Of a stretch of DNA of 64,000 bases, positions 34,809-43,898 are shown piece after piece; within the stretch, counting starts at the first letter, position 1, and each line of letters begins with the position of its first letter. The position numbers and the translations under genes were made by a program. The DNA comes from Nostoc piscinale CENA21. GTDB taxonomy: Bacteria > Cyanobacteriota > Cyanobacteriia > Cyanobacteriales > Nostocaceae. The stretch lies in the NCBI RefSeq assembly GCF_001298445.1, contig NZ_CP012036.1, positions 2,545,263-2,609,262 of the forward strand, given 5' to 3'. A model generated the notes under the pieces. That model was not told the DNA's origin. It searched no databases and was given only the letters and a program-made list of their open reading frames with translations.

Positions 34809-36293
34809 GTGAATGACAAAAATCGTTCTCAATGGGACTTAGGCAGGTTTATCAACACCTTGTCTTACTTCGAGGTTATTCCTTTTCTCAACTGCATACA
34901 AAAACTTATCCAAGGTCGTCCCCAAGACACACAACATAGACCTAATGGAGAAAAAAGCGTGGGTGTAATACTAGTAGCGGGTGCAACGGGTGGACTTGGT
35001 AAGCGAGTCATCAGGCGACTGAGAGAACGAGGTTATCAAGTTCGCGGTTTGGTACGTGATATTGACAAAGCAAGGTCAATTTTGGGTAACGATGTTGACT
35101 TAGTAGTTGCAGACATCACCAAACCCGAAACTTTAACCGCATTAGTCATGGCGAATATTCAAGCCTTAATTTGTTGCACAGCCGTGCGTGTCCAACCCGT
35201 GGAAGGTGACACCGCCAATAGAGACAAATATTATCAAGGCGTGAAATTTTACCAGCCGGAAATTGTTGGGGACACTCCCGAAAATGTCGAATATCAAGGT
35301 GTGAAAAACTTAGTAGCAGCCGCCGCCAAATATCTCCCCGCCGCGAATGAAAAACTGATTTTTGATTTTACCCATCCCTCTGCTGAATTAAGAAATATTT
35401 GGGGTGCATTAGATGATGTGGTTATGGGTGGAGTGAGTTCTAGTAATATTCAACTCACAGAAAATACTGCTGTGTTTGCTGGAAATGTTTCTACAGCAAA
35501 CTCCGGTGGTTTTGCATCTGTGAGAACGAAAAACTTTGACCCACCTTTTAATCTATCTGGGTACACAGGTGTAGAAATCCGAGTTAAAGGTGATGGACAA
35601 CGTTATAAACTTTTTCTCCGCCCTGATGCAACTTGGGATGGTTTAGGTTATAGCTATTCTTTCGATACTGTAGCTAATAGTTGGATAAATATTCGCATTC
35701 CTTTTGCAGAATTAACACCTGTATTTCGGGCAAAAACTGTTAAAGATGCTCCACCATTAAATACTAGTAAAATTAGCTCATTTCAACTGATGTTGAGCAA
35801 ATTTGAATATGATGGGGCGTTAAATCCTAAATTTAGCCCTGGTGGTTTTTGTTTACAGGTGGAATCTATCAAAGCCTACGGAGAGAAGACTTTACCAAAA
35901 TTTATTCTTGTTAGTTCCGCAGGTGTCACCCGTCCCGGAAGACCAGGAATTAATTTAGATGAAGAACCTCCCGCAGTCAGATTAAATGACCAGTTAGGTG
36001 GTATTTTAACCTGGAAATTAAAAGGCGAGGATAGTTTAAGAGCTAGTGGTATTCCTTACACAATTATTAGACCTTGCGCCTTAACTGAAGAAAGCAGTGG
36101 ACAAGAGTTAATTTTAGAACAAGGTGATAACATACGTGGCAAAATCAGCCGCGAGGATGTGGCAGAACTTTGCGTACAAGCGTTAGAAGAAAGTCAAGTA
36201 CATAATGTCACTTTTGAAGTCAAAGCAACAGAAAATAAAGTGAACTCTCGCAATTGGGAGACGTTATTTTCTGGTTTACAATCTGATAAATAA
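34809..36293 (+). CDS. NAD(P)-binding SDR/CIA30 fusion protein
   Basis: 494 residues from GTG 34809. Two halves flank one another: an atypical SDR domain with the Rossmann motif VAGATGGLGKRVIRRLRERG and LVRDIDKARSILG at residues about 55-150 (resuming near 370 with KFILVSSAGVTRPGRPG and later IIRPCALTEES), and between them a CIA30 domain at about 175-345 (DFTHPSAELRNIWGALDDVV, GGFASVRTKNFDPPFNLSGY). CIA30 (complex I intermediate-associated protein 30) assists complex I assembly in mitochondria. Cyanobacterial fusions may work with NDH-1 or as atypical quinone/NADPH proteins. It is monocistronic. Confidence 0.85.
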   Translation: MNDKNRSQWDLGRFINTLSYFEVIPFLNCIQKLIQGRPQDTQHRPNGEKSVGVILVAGATGGLGKRVIRRLRERGYQVRGLVRDIDKARSILGNDVDLVVADITKPETLTALVMANIQALICCTAVRVQPVEGDTANRDKYYQGVKFYQPEIVGDTPENVEYQGVKNLVAAAAKYLPAANEKLIFDFTHPSAELRNIWGALDDVVMGGVSSSNIQLTENTAVFAGNVSTANSGGFASVRTKNFDPPFNLSGYTGVEIRVKGDGQRYKLFLRPDATWDGLGYSYSFDTVANSWINIRIPFAELTPVFRAKTVKDAPPLNTSKISSFQLMLSKFEYDGALNPKFSPGGFCLQVESIKAYGEKTLPKFILVSSAGVTRPGRPGINLDEEPPAVRLNDQLGGILTWKLKGEDSLRASGIPYTIIRPCALTEESSGQELILEQGDNIRGKISREDVAELCVQALEESQVHNVTFEVKATENKVNSRNWETLFSGLQSDK

Positions 36294-36428
36294 ATCAATA
36301 CTCTATAGATTGATTAATATATATCAGCATACTTTTTTTGGTGGTGCGATCGCACTACCAAACCTACCTTTTTTAACTCTGCTATATCTTCTTCCTTTGC
36401 GCCCTTAGCCTTCTTTGCGGTTTGGACA

Positions 36429-36776
36429 ATGAAAAGCATTCAAGCATTAGGAATTGCGATAGCTTTAGCCATCATTCTCTGGGCTGGGTTATTCTCTAAC
36501 ACAGCATCATCACAGCAAATCGAATCTCGCCTGAATAATTTACAGGCTGATTTTAATCGTATAGAGTCACGGTTAAACCAAATAGAATCTCAACTCGGAA
36601 ACACTCGCCAGTCTCCTAACTCACGCACAAGAATTACTGTACCACAGTCAAATCGACGGAATCTATCACAAGCAGAACGGGATAAAATGTTTGACCGTTT
36701 AGCGACTTTAGTGGTTGAATTAAAACAACAAGTGAATACTTTAGAACAACGCATTACTAAATTAGAATCTCGTTAA
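36429..36776 (+). CDS. Small exported coiled-coil protein (hypothetical)
   Basis: 115 residues. A signal peptide or membrane anchor at residues 5-25 (LGIAIALAIILWAGLFSNTA) is followed by a coiled coil with SRLNNLQADFNRIESRLNQI. A proline/serine linker follows (GNTRQSPNSRTRITVPQSN) and a second coiled coil ends the protein (QVNTLEQRITKLESR). Function unknown. It precedes the GFA gene by only 5 bp on the same strand, so the two are probably cotranscribed. Confidence 0.7.
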   Translation: MKSIQALGIAIALAIILWAGLFSNTASSQQIESRLNNLQADFNRIESRLNQIESQLGNTRQSPNSRTRITVPQSNRRNLSQAERDKMFDRLATLVVELKQQVNTLEQRITKLESR

Positions 36777-36781
36777 TTAAT

Positions 36782-37174
36782 ATGGTAGAAAATATTTCAG
36801 ATGCAATGACATACGAGGGTGGTTGTCATTGTGGCGCAGTACGTTTTCGAGTTATTGTTAACAACCACAAAGTTGATGATTGTAACTGTTCAATTTGCCG
36901 AAAAAAGGGCTTTTTACATTTAATAGTCTCCAAGGAAAAGTTTACGTTATTGCAAGGTGAAACTGAGTTAACAACTTATAAATTTAATACAGGCGTTGCT
37001 CAACATAAATTCTGTAAGACTTGCGGGATACATTCTTTTTATATTCCCCGTAGTCATCCTGATTGTATTGATGTCAATGTTAGATGCTTAGATGGCGATG
37101 TCATCTCAAATTTTGAAATTGTTCCTTTTGATGGGATGAATTGGGAAGCCAATATTCACAAGTTGATTAATTAA
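36782..37174 (+). CDS. GFA family (glutathione-dependent formaldehyde-activating) protein
   Basis: 130 residues. Zinc-ligand cysteines appear as GGCHCGAVRFRV (C-x-C), CNCSICRKKG (C-x2-C) and FCKTCGIHSFY (C-x2-C), the arrangement of the GFA/Mss4-like fold. The YIPRSHPDCIDVNVRCLD segment is also typical. Original members were thought to bind S-hydroxymethylglutathione, but most, including this type, have no proven substrate. ATG 36782 or an internal ATG at 36806 could be used. It follows the coiled-coil protein by 5 bp. Confidence 0.88.
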   Translation: MVENISDAMTYEGGCHCGAVRFRVIVNNHKVDDCNCSICRKKGFLHLIVSKEKFTLLQGETELTTYKFNTGVAQHKFCKTCGIHSFYIPRSHPDCIDVNVRCLDGDVISNFEIVPFDGMNWEANIHKLIN

Positions 37175-37761
37175 GATGATTGTCAATAGAGGAAATAGGG
37201 AACACATTTATGTGGATAATTTACAAACATCCCTATCCCTTTTCTTCTTCATCTCCCTTGTCTCTATTATTCACATATCAATAAGTAATTACATAGGTGT
37301 TCATAATTTTAATCATCTTCGTGAATAACTCGCAGAAATACAAAAGATGGAATAGCAAATAAAATTCTACTGAATTGTTGCGAAAAGTAAACACTAATCA
37401 GCTTAAATTCCTGATTTATTCAAAGGTTGGGAGCCATTTTTTCACAAATTATTTATAACTGCTATAGTGTTAATGTATGCTCTAGAGTAAGGGCAGATAA
37501 GTTATCTGTGATTTATTGTTATTTGAAGAAAAAACACAAAATATATATTTTTGTAGAGCAATTGCTAAAGAAAGATGATGAAACTCCAACCGCAGGCGAT
37601 GGAGATTATATAAAAGTTGTACTAGGAGTGAATGGATATCTGATTAGCCTGTTTTACAAGCTGATATATCTGAATAAAGGGAATCTCTTCAATCAAGCAA
37701 GTATAGGAAAATTATTCAGTTTGTATCAGTAATTAACCCTTTAGAATTAGGGAAAATTTCT
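37175..37761. other. Intergenic stretch with one doubtful reading frame
   Basis: The left part contains CTATCCCTTTTCTTCTTCATCTCCCTTGTCTC and TTCACATATCAATAAG, a second copy of the loop text of the 2497-2570 palindrome. A frame at 37427-37732 (101 codons: MGAIFSQIIYNCYSVNVC...) lacks a recognisable motif and its composition is basic/aromatic, so I treat it as doubtful. Nothing else credible is seen. Confidence 0.5.
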
Positions 37762-38136
37762 ATGAATCAACCATATCTCTCTCCCGATGATTTACCTTCT
37801 CATAAAACAACACTAATTAGTGAAGTATTACTTAGTCAGTTAGAAGAGACAGTCAAACAAAGGTTTTTTGCAGTTTGCGATCGCACTGTCCGTCTTTTAT
37901 TATCTAGTTGTCATTGGTATTTCAAAATCAATAGCGGTATTCTCATATTAATTATGGTTTGCCATGATATCGAAAGTTATCAGAACATTATGATGACTGT
38001 GCCGCATTTAGCGGAAAAGTTAAAGCAATTTGCTAACCAAGCCAAAATTAGTATTAGTTCTCCAGTTAACCAAGGCGTTCCTTGGGTAATCAGTGTCAAT
38101 GATATCTTTTTCGGAGAAGAATCATCTGAGCGTTGA
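37762..38136 (+). CDS. Hypothetical protein (124 residues)
   Basis: MNQPYLSPDDLPSHKTTLIS leads to a region rich in hydrophobics (RLLLSSCHWYFKINSGILIL) that could be a single weak membrane segment or a buried helix. The rest (VPHLAEKLKQFANQAKISIS) looks like a small alpha/beta fold. I do not recognise a family. The GTG/ATG start at 37762 is preceded by GGGAAAATTTCT, a plausible ribosome site (GGGA). It has no obvious partner; a long palindrome follows. Confidence 0.6.
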   Translation: MNQPYLSPDDLPSHKTTLISEVLLSQLEETVKQRFFAVCDRTVRLLLSSCHWYFKINSGILILIMVCHDIESYQNIMMTVPHLAEKLKQFANQAKISISSPVNQGVPWVISVNDIFFGEESSER

Positions 38137-38181
38137 CTTCCAATAAATCAAGGGGTGTATAAACTCAAATATTGCATTAGA

Positions 38182-38289
38182 AGACTGAAGTCACAGGCCA
38201 GCTGCTAAAAAAATACTGGCTTGGCTACACAGGCAAAACCCACCAAGCCGCTAGTAAGTCGCTGTTTGTGTAGCCTTAAACTCCAGTCT
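38182..38289. repeat. Nested palindromic element
   Basis: The outer arms AGACTGAAGT (38182-38191) and ACTCCAGTCT (38280-38289) pair with one mismatch. Inner arms GGCTACACAGGC (38223-38234) and GTTTGTGTAGCC (38263-38274) pair strongly. The loop contains CCACCAAGCCGCTAG. It looks like a MITE- or REP-like cyanobacterial element located between two convergent genes, where it could also end transcription. Confidence 0.65.
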
Positions 38290-38356
38290 AAGAGATACAA
38301 ATTTAACAGTGAATAGTGAACAGTTATCAATAACATACTGATAACTGATAACTGAT

Positions 38357-39145
38357 TTAAAAATCTAAACTCGGCCAGTCTGATTCACGATAATAACGTG
38401 TCATATCATCAAACTTCCGCAATTCAACTCGGTTAACCAGAAATTCTGGCGAATTTTCTAGCCATTGTTGATTTAATTCCGCAAGTAAATCACTGAATTT
38501 ATTACGGTCTAAATCTGGCGTAATATCGCCAAAATAGCCCAATGTAATGTGGGCTGTGAGGTGATAATGTTGTTCAATCCCCAGTGCAATCAATTTGGGA
38601 TTTTGATAAATTGTGCGGCGGAATTGAATTATTTGTTCATAAGAACTTTCATCTTTGGGGACTAAACAAACCGCCAAAGCTCTTGGCATGAGAACTAATC
38701 CCAACATTTGCCAGTAAATTGGATGAGTTGCTGGTGTTATGGTTTGTTGATATTGTTGAAATATTTCCCCTGTGTAACGGTGTAATTCTTCCTCAAACTT
38801 GGGATTTTTCTCACAAGCATCAAGATAAGCATGATCCCAAATCAAATCTGCCAAAGTTAAATGAAAGCTGGCAGGTGGTACAGGGACAATCAAATCCTGG
38901 TTTACAGGTAACTGTAAAAGTTGCTGTTGGTAGGTTGTTAAGGTTGCGTAGAAAGCAGCGTTTTCCGCCGCTTCTTCTGCGGTTGGGGTAATTAATGTAT
39001 AACCAGGAAAAGGCGCTGCTTGTCTGGTTCCAGAAGCAGGTAAAAATTTAGAAGACTCCTGGATATGCTGAACTTGGGTTTTATATGATTCTGGTAGCAT
39101 CATTCTTGCTACCCGGTTCAGGTAAGTTTGGTAGTTGTCGTCCAA
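38357..39145 (-). CDS. DUF1868 protein (2H phosphoesterase-like)
   Basis: 262 residues. Two H-x-T/S motifs of the 2H phosphoesterase fold are visible: FHLTLADLIWDHAYLD (about residues 94-110) and HLTAHITLGYFGD (about 200-212). The N-terminus (MDDNYQTYLNRVARMMLPES) and LAVCLVPKDESSYEQIIQFR match the DUF1868 family. 2H enzymes hydrolyse cyclic phosphodiester bonds of RNA or nucleotides, so an RNA-processing or ligase-related role is possible. It is divergent from holA. Confidence 0.85.
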   Translation of the reverse strand: MDDNYQTYLNRVARMMLPESYKTQVQHIQESSKFLPASGTRQAAPFPGYTLITPTAEEAAENAAFYATLTTYQQQLLQLPVNQDLIVPVPPASFHLTLADLIWDHAYLDACEKNPKFEEELHRYTGEIFQQYQQTITPATHPIYWQMLGLVLMPRALAVCLVPKDESSYEQIIQFRRTIYQNPKLIALGIEQHYHLTAHITLGYFGDITPDLDRNKFSDLLAELNQQWLENSPEFLVNRVELRKFDDMTRYYRESDWPSLDF

Positions 39146-39237
39146 TCTTCAATAGCCTCACGTTCTTACTTGATAGATTTTAGGGAAAATTATCCAGTTG
39201 TGACTAAGTTGACTTAAAAAGTATTGAGGATTGGAGT

Positions 39238-39430
39238 AAGGGAGTGGGGAGAAAATGTTGAGATGGGTGTAACCCGAATTTCTCACGCATGGGTAGGGAG
39301 TGTGGGAAGTGTGGGGAGAGAGGGAAGTGTGGGTGGAAAGATTTCTTCACCATCCACCCACACCTCCCACCCCTCCCACACCCCTAGATTTCTCTCTTGT
39401 GAGAAATCCAAGCCTACTCCCCACTCCCTT
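39238..39430. repeat. Long nested inverted repeat upstream of holA
   Basis: The outer 14-bp arms AAGGGAGTGGGGAG (39238-39251) and CTCCCCACTCCCTT (39417-39430) match exactly. Inner arms GTGTGGGTGGA (39328-39338) and TCCACCCACAC (39353-39363) also match exactly. A third hairpin, GATTTCTC...GAGAAATC (39387-39408), lies between. The strands are strongly purine/pyrimidine skewed. It ends about 20 bp before the holA start and could affect its expression. Confidence 0.8.
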
Positions 39431-39452
39431 TATAGATACGAGGTTGATATAT

Positions 39453-40454
39453 ATGCCGATTTTGGTTTACTGGGGTGAAGATGACTTTGCGATGGAAAAA
39501 GCGGTTAATTCGTTACGCGATCGCATTTTAGATCCCTTGTGGACAGATTTTAACTATTCTTATTTTGCGCCTGATCAATCTGATGCTGCGATTGCCGCTT
39601 TAAATCAAGCGATGACACCGACTTTTGGTGCTGGTGGACGTTTGGTTTGGCTGATAAATACCAACCTTTGTCAACAATGTCCTGAAAATGTGTTGGCGGA
39701 ATTGACACGCACTTTACCAGTCATTCCAGAAAATTCCTATTTATTGCTTACCAGTCGCAATAAACCAGATGAACGGCTGAAATCTACCAAATTGCTAAAA
39801 CAATTCGCCACAGAGTTTCGGGAATTTTCGCTGATTCCCCCGTGGAAAACCGAATTAATTGTGCAAGCTGTTCAGCAAGCGGCGCAAACTATAGGTGTAC
39901 AACTCGCGCCGAAAACTGCCGAACTGTTAGCAGAAACTGTGGGTAATGATACAAGGCTGCTTTACAACGAGTTAGAAAAATTGCGGCTGTATCATCTGGA
40001 TAGTAAAAAGCCTTTAGATGTCGAGACTGTTAGTAAATTAGTCAGAAATACTACGCAAAATAGTTTACAATTAGCAGCAGCAATTAGAACAGGTGATACA
40101 GGCAAAGCTTTAACTGTATTGACTGATTTGCTAAATGCGACCGAACCAGGATTACGGATAGTGGCAACATTAATTGGTCAATTTCGCACTTGGTTATGGG
40201 TCAAAATTGTCACAGATAGCGGTGAGCGTAACCCGCAAGCGATCGCTCAAGCCTCTGATGTGAGCAATCCTAAACGTATCTACTTTTTACAACAAGAAGT
40301 CAAATTACTGTCTGTGCAGCAACTAATTTCGTGTTTACCGTTACTGTTGGAGTTAGAAATCAGCCTTAAACAAGGATCTGCGGAAATATCCACACTCCAA
40401 ACCAAAGTAATTGAACTTTGTCAAATATGTAAAGGCAACGGAAAATACATATAA
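39453..40454 (+). CDS. holA: DNA polymerase III subunit delta
   Basis: 333 residues from ATG 39453 (MPILVYWGEDDFAMEKAVNS), the canonical HolA length. The N-terminal domain contains LIWLINTNLCQQC and LPVIPENSYLLLTSRNKPDERLK. The middle region has ETVGNDTRLLYNELEKLRLY, which is a clear HolA signature, and the C-terminal collar domain has LRIVATLIGQFRTWLWVKI. Subunit delta opens the beta clamp within the clamp loader. The reading frame extends upstream through the repeat region, but the ATG at 39453 agrees with the family start. Confidence 0.93.
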   Translation: MPILVYWGEDDFAMEKAVNSLRDRILDPLWTDFNYSYFAPDQSDAAIAALNQAMTPTFGAGGRLVWLINTNLCQQCPENVLAELTRTLPVIPENSYLLLTSRNKPDERLKSTKLLKQFATEFREFSLIPPWKTELIVQAVQQAAQTIGVQLAPKTAELLAETVGNDTRLLYNELEKLRLYHLDSKKPLDVETVSKLVRNTTQNSLQLAAAIRTGDTGKALTVLTDLLNATEPGLRIVATLIGQFRTWLWVKIVTDSGERNPQAIAQASDVSNPKRIYFLQQEVKLLSVQQLISCLPLLLELEISLKQGSAEISTLQTKVIELCQICKGNGKYI

Positions 40455-40584
40455 AATTTCGGTACACTGAAATTTCGATTGGAACTTCTCACTCCCAAAA
40501 TAATTCACAATCAATAAAGCACCTTTAAGATTGAGTCCTGTGTCACAGACATGATGAACAAAATTACTAACTTTTTTTTCCAAG

Positions 40585-41019
40585 ATGCGCTGGAAAATTT
40601 ATTACCTAAAAACTTTTTTTTTAGGAGTGATGACTACTGTAAGTTTGTTAGCCAGCACATTGACATTTACAGCCAAAGCTGATGCTCAAACTCCTACAGT
40701 CAATAATAATGAAATCGTCAGCTATGCCCAAGCTGTCTTAGCAATGGAGCCATCACGCCAACAAGCCTTTAGCGAAATCAAAAAATTAATCGGTGGCGGA
40801 GAAATTCCCCAGATTGTTTGTAACGAGCCTCAAAGCATTAACAGTCTACCACGCAAAGCCAGAGATATTGCCGTCAATTACTGTAATCGCTCTCAAAAAA
40901 TCGTGGAAGAAAATGGTTTAACCATTGAGCGGTTTAATAATATTACTCTCGAAATTCAAAATAACAATAACTTAAAAAGGCAAATTTACAATACCTTAAT
41001 TCGCTTACAAAAAAAATAA
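40585..41019 (+). CDS. DUF4168 domain protein
   Basis: 144 residues from ATG 40585. The signal peptide is LKTFFLGVMTTVSLLASTLTF with processing near KADA-Q. The DUF4168 domain has EIVSYAQAVLAMEPSRQQAF and QKIVEENGLTIERFNNITLE. Members are exported and have unknown function, common in photosynthetic bacteria. One base fewer in the T8 run at 40572-40579 would open an upstream start at 40551, adding MMNKITNFFSK before the present start, which may be the ancestral N-terminus. Confidence 0.82.
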   Translation: MRWKIYYLKTFFLGVMTTVSLLASTLTFTAKADAQTPTVNNNEIVSYAQAVLAMEPSRQQAFSEIKKLIGGGEIPQIVCNEPQSINSLPRKARDIAVNYCNRSQKIVEENGLTIERFNNITLEIQNNNNLKRQIYNTLIRLQKK

Positions 41020-41055
41020 TAATTTTGATAATAGCAACAATCAAAATTCTCAAAT

Positions 41056-43023
41056 TTAGCGGATTGGAATTGTAATCACAAATTCTGTACCTGTGCCTGG
41101 TAATGAAATACACTGTAATGACCCGCGATGCTTTTCAGTCACTATTTGGTAACTAATCGATAAGCCTAAACCAGTTCCCTTACCAATTGGTTTAGTAGTG
41201 AAAAAAGGATCAAATAAACGACTTTGTACTTCCTGGGGAATTCCTGTCCCATTATCAGCAATATGAATACTAATATTTTCCTGGTCACATACAGAAGAAA
41301 TGCGAATTATTGGCTGTGAACAAAGATTTTTTTCCCAAGCTTCATCTAAAGCATCAATGGCATTGGCTAAGATATTCATAAATACCTGATTTAATTGCCC
41401 AGCAAAACATTTAATTTCAGGCATTTCACAATAATCTTTAATAACTTGAATTTCGAGGCGATGAGGTTGGGCTTTCAGACGATGGCGCAAAATTAACAAA
41501 GTGCTATCTATACCATCATGCACATTTGCACTTTTAAATTCAGCTTCATCTAAGCGTGAAAAAATTCGCAAAGAAAGAACGATTTGATGAATACGTTCTG
41601 CACCTACCTTCATGGAAGTTAAGATTTTTGGTAAGTCCTGGAGGATGTATTCAATATCAACTTCCTGCATGACATCTCGAATATGAGCGTCTGGATAAGG
41701 ATAGGATTGTTGATAAAGTTGAATTAAGTGCAAGATATCTTTAACATAATTTTCCGCGTGTCCCACATTACCATAAATAAAAGTCACGGGATTATTAATT
41801 TCATGGGCAACACCAGCAACTAATTGTCCTAAAGATGACATTTTCTCGGTTTGAATGAGTTGAGCCTGAGTTTGCTTTAACGCATTTAATGTATGCTTTA
41901 AATCACGATTTTTGCGTTCAATTTCTTGTGTACGTTCTTTGATTCTCTCCTCTAATGTTTCTTTAGCAGCATACTGTTCTGTTAAAAGCTGTTTTACTTG
42001 TTGAATTAGCTGATTTAAAGCAATAGCTAGAACACCAACTTCATCTTGAGTAGTTACTGGTGCTTGTAAGTCAAAATTGGCATCTTCTGTAACTTTTTTG
42101 GCAATTTTGGTCACAGCTTGCAAAGGACGAGTGATTTTCTGACTAATTAAATAGCCGATAAATGTAACAAGTGTTCCTCCTAATAAAAACAAAATTTCTA
42201 AGCGTACCCAAAGCCAGTCTTGAGCTGTTTCTAATTTCAAGGTTGGATAAAGTACAGTGGTAATTAAAGACTGACTAGCTCCTTGAAATAAGATACTTTT
42301 GACGAAATACCCTTGTTGATTAATAACTACTTTGATGGTAGATAAAGTAGGAGCAGGAGGTTGCCATTTTAACTGCTTAATTTCTGGTATAGTTGATGCA
42401 ATAATTGTGTCTTGTTTTGTAGTGACTATTTGTTTAGCAGAGCCAATAGCAATTTGTTTTAAAAATGACTCATCTACTAAATTACCAATAATAATTCCGC
42501 CAATAATTTTTTCAGCAGATTTAATTGGTATAATGGCTACTTTTAATATTTGTGGACTACCTTCTACATCCACAAAATCATTGAAATTAGCTCCACTAGT
42601 GGCAAGGTTAGTAATAGTTTTATCAAGTAACTTAGCATCATTTAATCTTGCATGTCTCATTTCGACCAAAGTATTACTACTAGTATCAACTACTTTGATC
42701 CAATCAAGCTCCAATGTAGTTCTGATCGGTAGTAAATCCTGTAGCAGCTTTTCTGTATCTTTTTGTTCAATAGCTAAGTGAATTGTTTCACGTCCGGCTA
42801 TTAAATTCACTTGAATTTCTAAATCTTCCTGTTCATGCTGAAAATCTTTGTAGACTCTTTCTGCAAAACTCGCAACTTCTTGGCGAATATTCTGTTCAAG
42901 GCTATTGGTAAACCAATGTCCAATAATTAATAAACACAATATAAATATGCTCAAAAATATAGCAAGAGATGAGAAAACTATTTTCTGGCTGAGATTGAGC
43001 CGGAAGCGAAACTTTCTTCGCAT
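41056..43023 (-). CDS. Membrane sensor histidine kinase
   Basis: 655 residues. TM1 is LAIFLSIFILCLLIIGHWF (about 17-37). A periplasmic sensor region of about 230 residues follows, then TM2 (LEILFLLGGTLVTFIGYLIS). HAMP is at about 300-350, followed by a coiled coil (EERIKERTQEIERKNRDLKH). HisKA has LVAGVAHEINNPVTFIYGN with the phospho-His, and HATPase has ADNGTGIPQEV and GKGTGLGLSISYQIV. It follows a PBP-type lipoprotein gene by 17 bp on the same strand, suggesting the kinase reads that protein's ligand state. No response regulator gene is adjacent. Confidence 0.9.
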   Translation of the reverse strand: MRRKFRFRLNLSQKIVFSSLAIFLSIFILCLLIIGHWFTNSLEQNIRQEVASFAERVYKDFQHEQEDLEIQVNLIAGRETIHLAIEQKDTEKLLQDLLPIRTTLELDWIKVVDTSSNTLVEMRHARLNDAKLLDKTITNLATSGANFNDFVDVEGSPQILKVAIIPIKSAEKIIGGIIIGNLVDESFLKQIAIGSAKQIVTTKQDTIIASTIPEIKQLKWQPPAPTLSTIKVVINQQGYFVKSILFQGASQSLITTVLYPTLKLETAQDWLWVRLEILFLLGGTLVTFIGYLISQKITRPLQAVTKIAKKVTEDANFDLQAPVTTQDEVGVLAIALNQLIQQVKQLLTEQYAAKETLEERIKERTQEIERKNRDLKHTLNALKQTQAQLIQTEKMSSLGQLVAGVAHEINNPVTFIYGNVGHAENYVKDILHLIQLYQQSYPYPDAHIRDVMQEVDIEYILQDLPKILTSMKVGAERIHQIVLSLRIFSRLDEAEFKSANVHDGIDSTLLILRHRLKAQPHRLEIQVIKDYCEMPEIKCFAGQLNQVFMNILANAIDALDEAWEKNLCSQPIIRISSVCDQENISIHIADNGTGIPQEVQSRLFDPFFTTKPIGKGTGLGLSISYQIVTEKHRGSLQCISLPGTGTEFVITIPIR

Positions 43024-43040
43024 AGCAGTTATAAATGTAT

Positions 43041-43898
43041 TTAATTATGAGGAATAAAGCCTTTATCTTGCAGTAGTTTCGTTCCTTCTGGACTAAAGAC
43101 AAAATCGATAAATTTCTGGGTGTTAGATGTAGGTGTCTTCTGCCAAATTAGCCCTAAATGACGTACCATTTGGTATTTGCCATTAGTGAAATTTGCTTTA
43201 TTTGGTGCAGTACCATTCAAGTTGAGGCGATTGACTGGTAATTGATTAATTAAGGAATAAGCTAAAGAAAAAGCACCAATGGAATAAGGAGTGCTTTGTA
43301 AAGTATCAATTAGCTCTCCTTCTTTATTTAAAATGACAGCCTGAGTTGTAGTTTTATCTTGACCTAAATAGTATTTTCGCAGTAATTTTTTCGCAGACTC
43401 ATCTTCAGGTCTATCTAAGACCAAGATTTTAGCATTCGGCCCGCCTAATTCTTTCCAGTTGGTAATTTTGCCAGCGTAAATTGACTTTAACTGATCAGTT
43501 GTTACATTCGTTACGCCTTTAACGCTGTTGTGAGTAGCAACGATAAGCAAATCTTCTGCTAATTCTCGATATTGAATTTTACCATTATCCTCTTCTGGCT
43601 TGAGTTTGTGACTACTACTAGCAATATCGACAATACCATTTTTCAGTGCAGCGATCGCTCCTTCTGATTGACCTTGTGAAACAAACTCAAATGTGGCTGT
43701 TTGGTTATTAGCTTGATAAGCTTCTGTGAGTACTTTTAAAACAGTGACAGATGAACTAGAACCAGCCAGTTTGATAGGTGGCTGGGTTTGGGGATTATTT
43801 TGACTGTTATTTGTCGGACTAGTTGATTTGACAGAGTTACAACTACAAAGTCCTAACACGACTAATCCTAAGAGAATTCGAGTAGTAATAATTTTCAC
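43041..43898 (-). CDS. Phosphate-type ABC substrate-binding lipoprotein
   Basis: 285 residues. A lipobox near Cys19 (LVVLGLCSCNSVKS) marks it as a lipoprotein. KLAGSSSSVTVLKVLTEAYQ and FVSQGQSEGAIAALKNGIVD, together with ASSSHKLKPEED, are the PstS-like oxyanion-binding segments. PstS-like proteins bind phosphate or related oxyanions outside the membrane. No permease genes accompany it. The coupled downstream kinase gene suggests a sensory rather than transport role. ATG 43898 gives the signal peptide directly. Confidence 0.85.
   Translation of the reverse strand: MKIITTRILLGLVVLGLCSCNSVKSTSPTNNSQNNPQTQPPIKLAGSSSSVTVLKVLTEAYQANNQTATFEFVSQGQSEGAIAALKNGIVDIASSSHKLKPEEDNGKIQYRELAEDLLIVATHNSVKGVTNVTTDQLKSIYAGKITNWKELGGPNAKILVLDRPEDESAKKLLRKYYLGQDKTTTQAVILNKEGELIDTLQSTPYSIGAFSLAYSLINQLPVNRLNLNGTAPNKANFTNGKYQMVRHLGLIWQKTPTSNTQKFIDFVFSPEGTKLLQDKGFIPHN

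Noticed and set aside
37427..37732. 101-codon forward reading frame
   Set aside because: No recognisable motif, odd basic/aromatic composition, no convincing ribosome site, and part of the region carries dispersed-repeat text; too weak to call as a gene.
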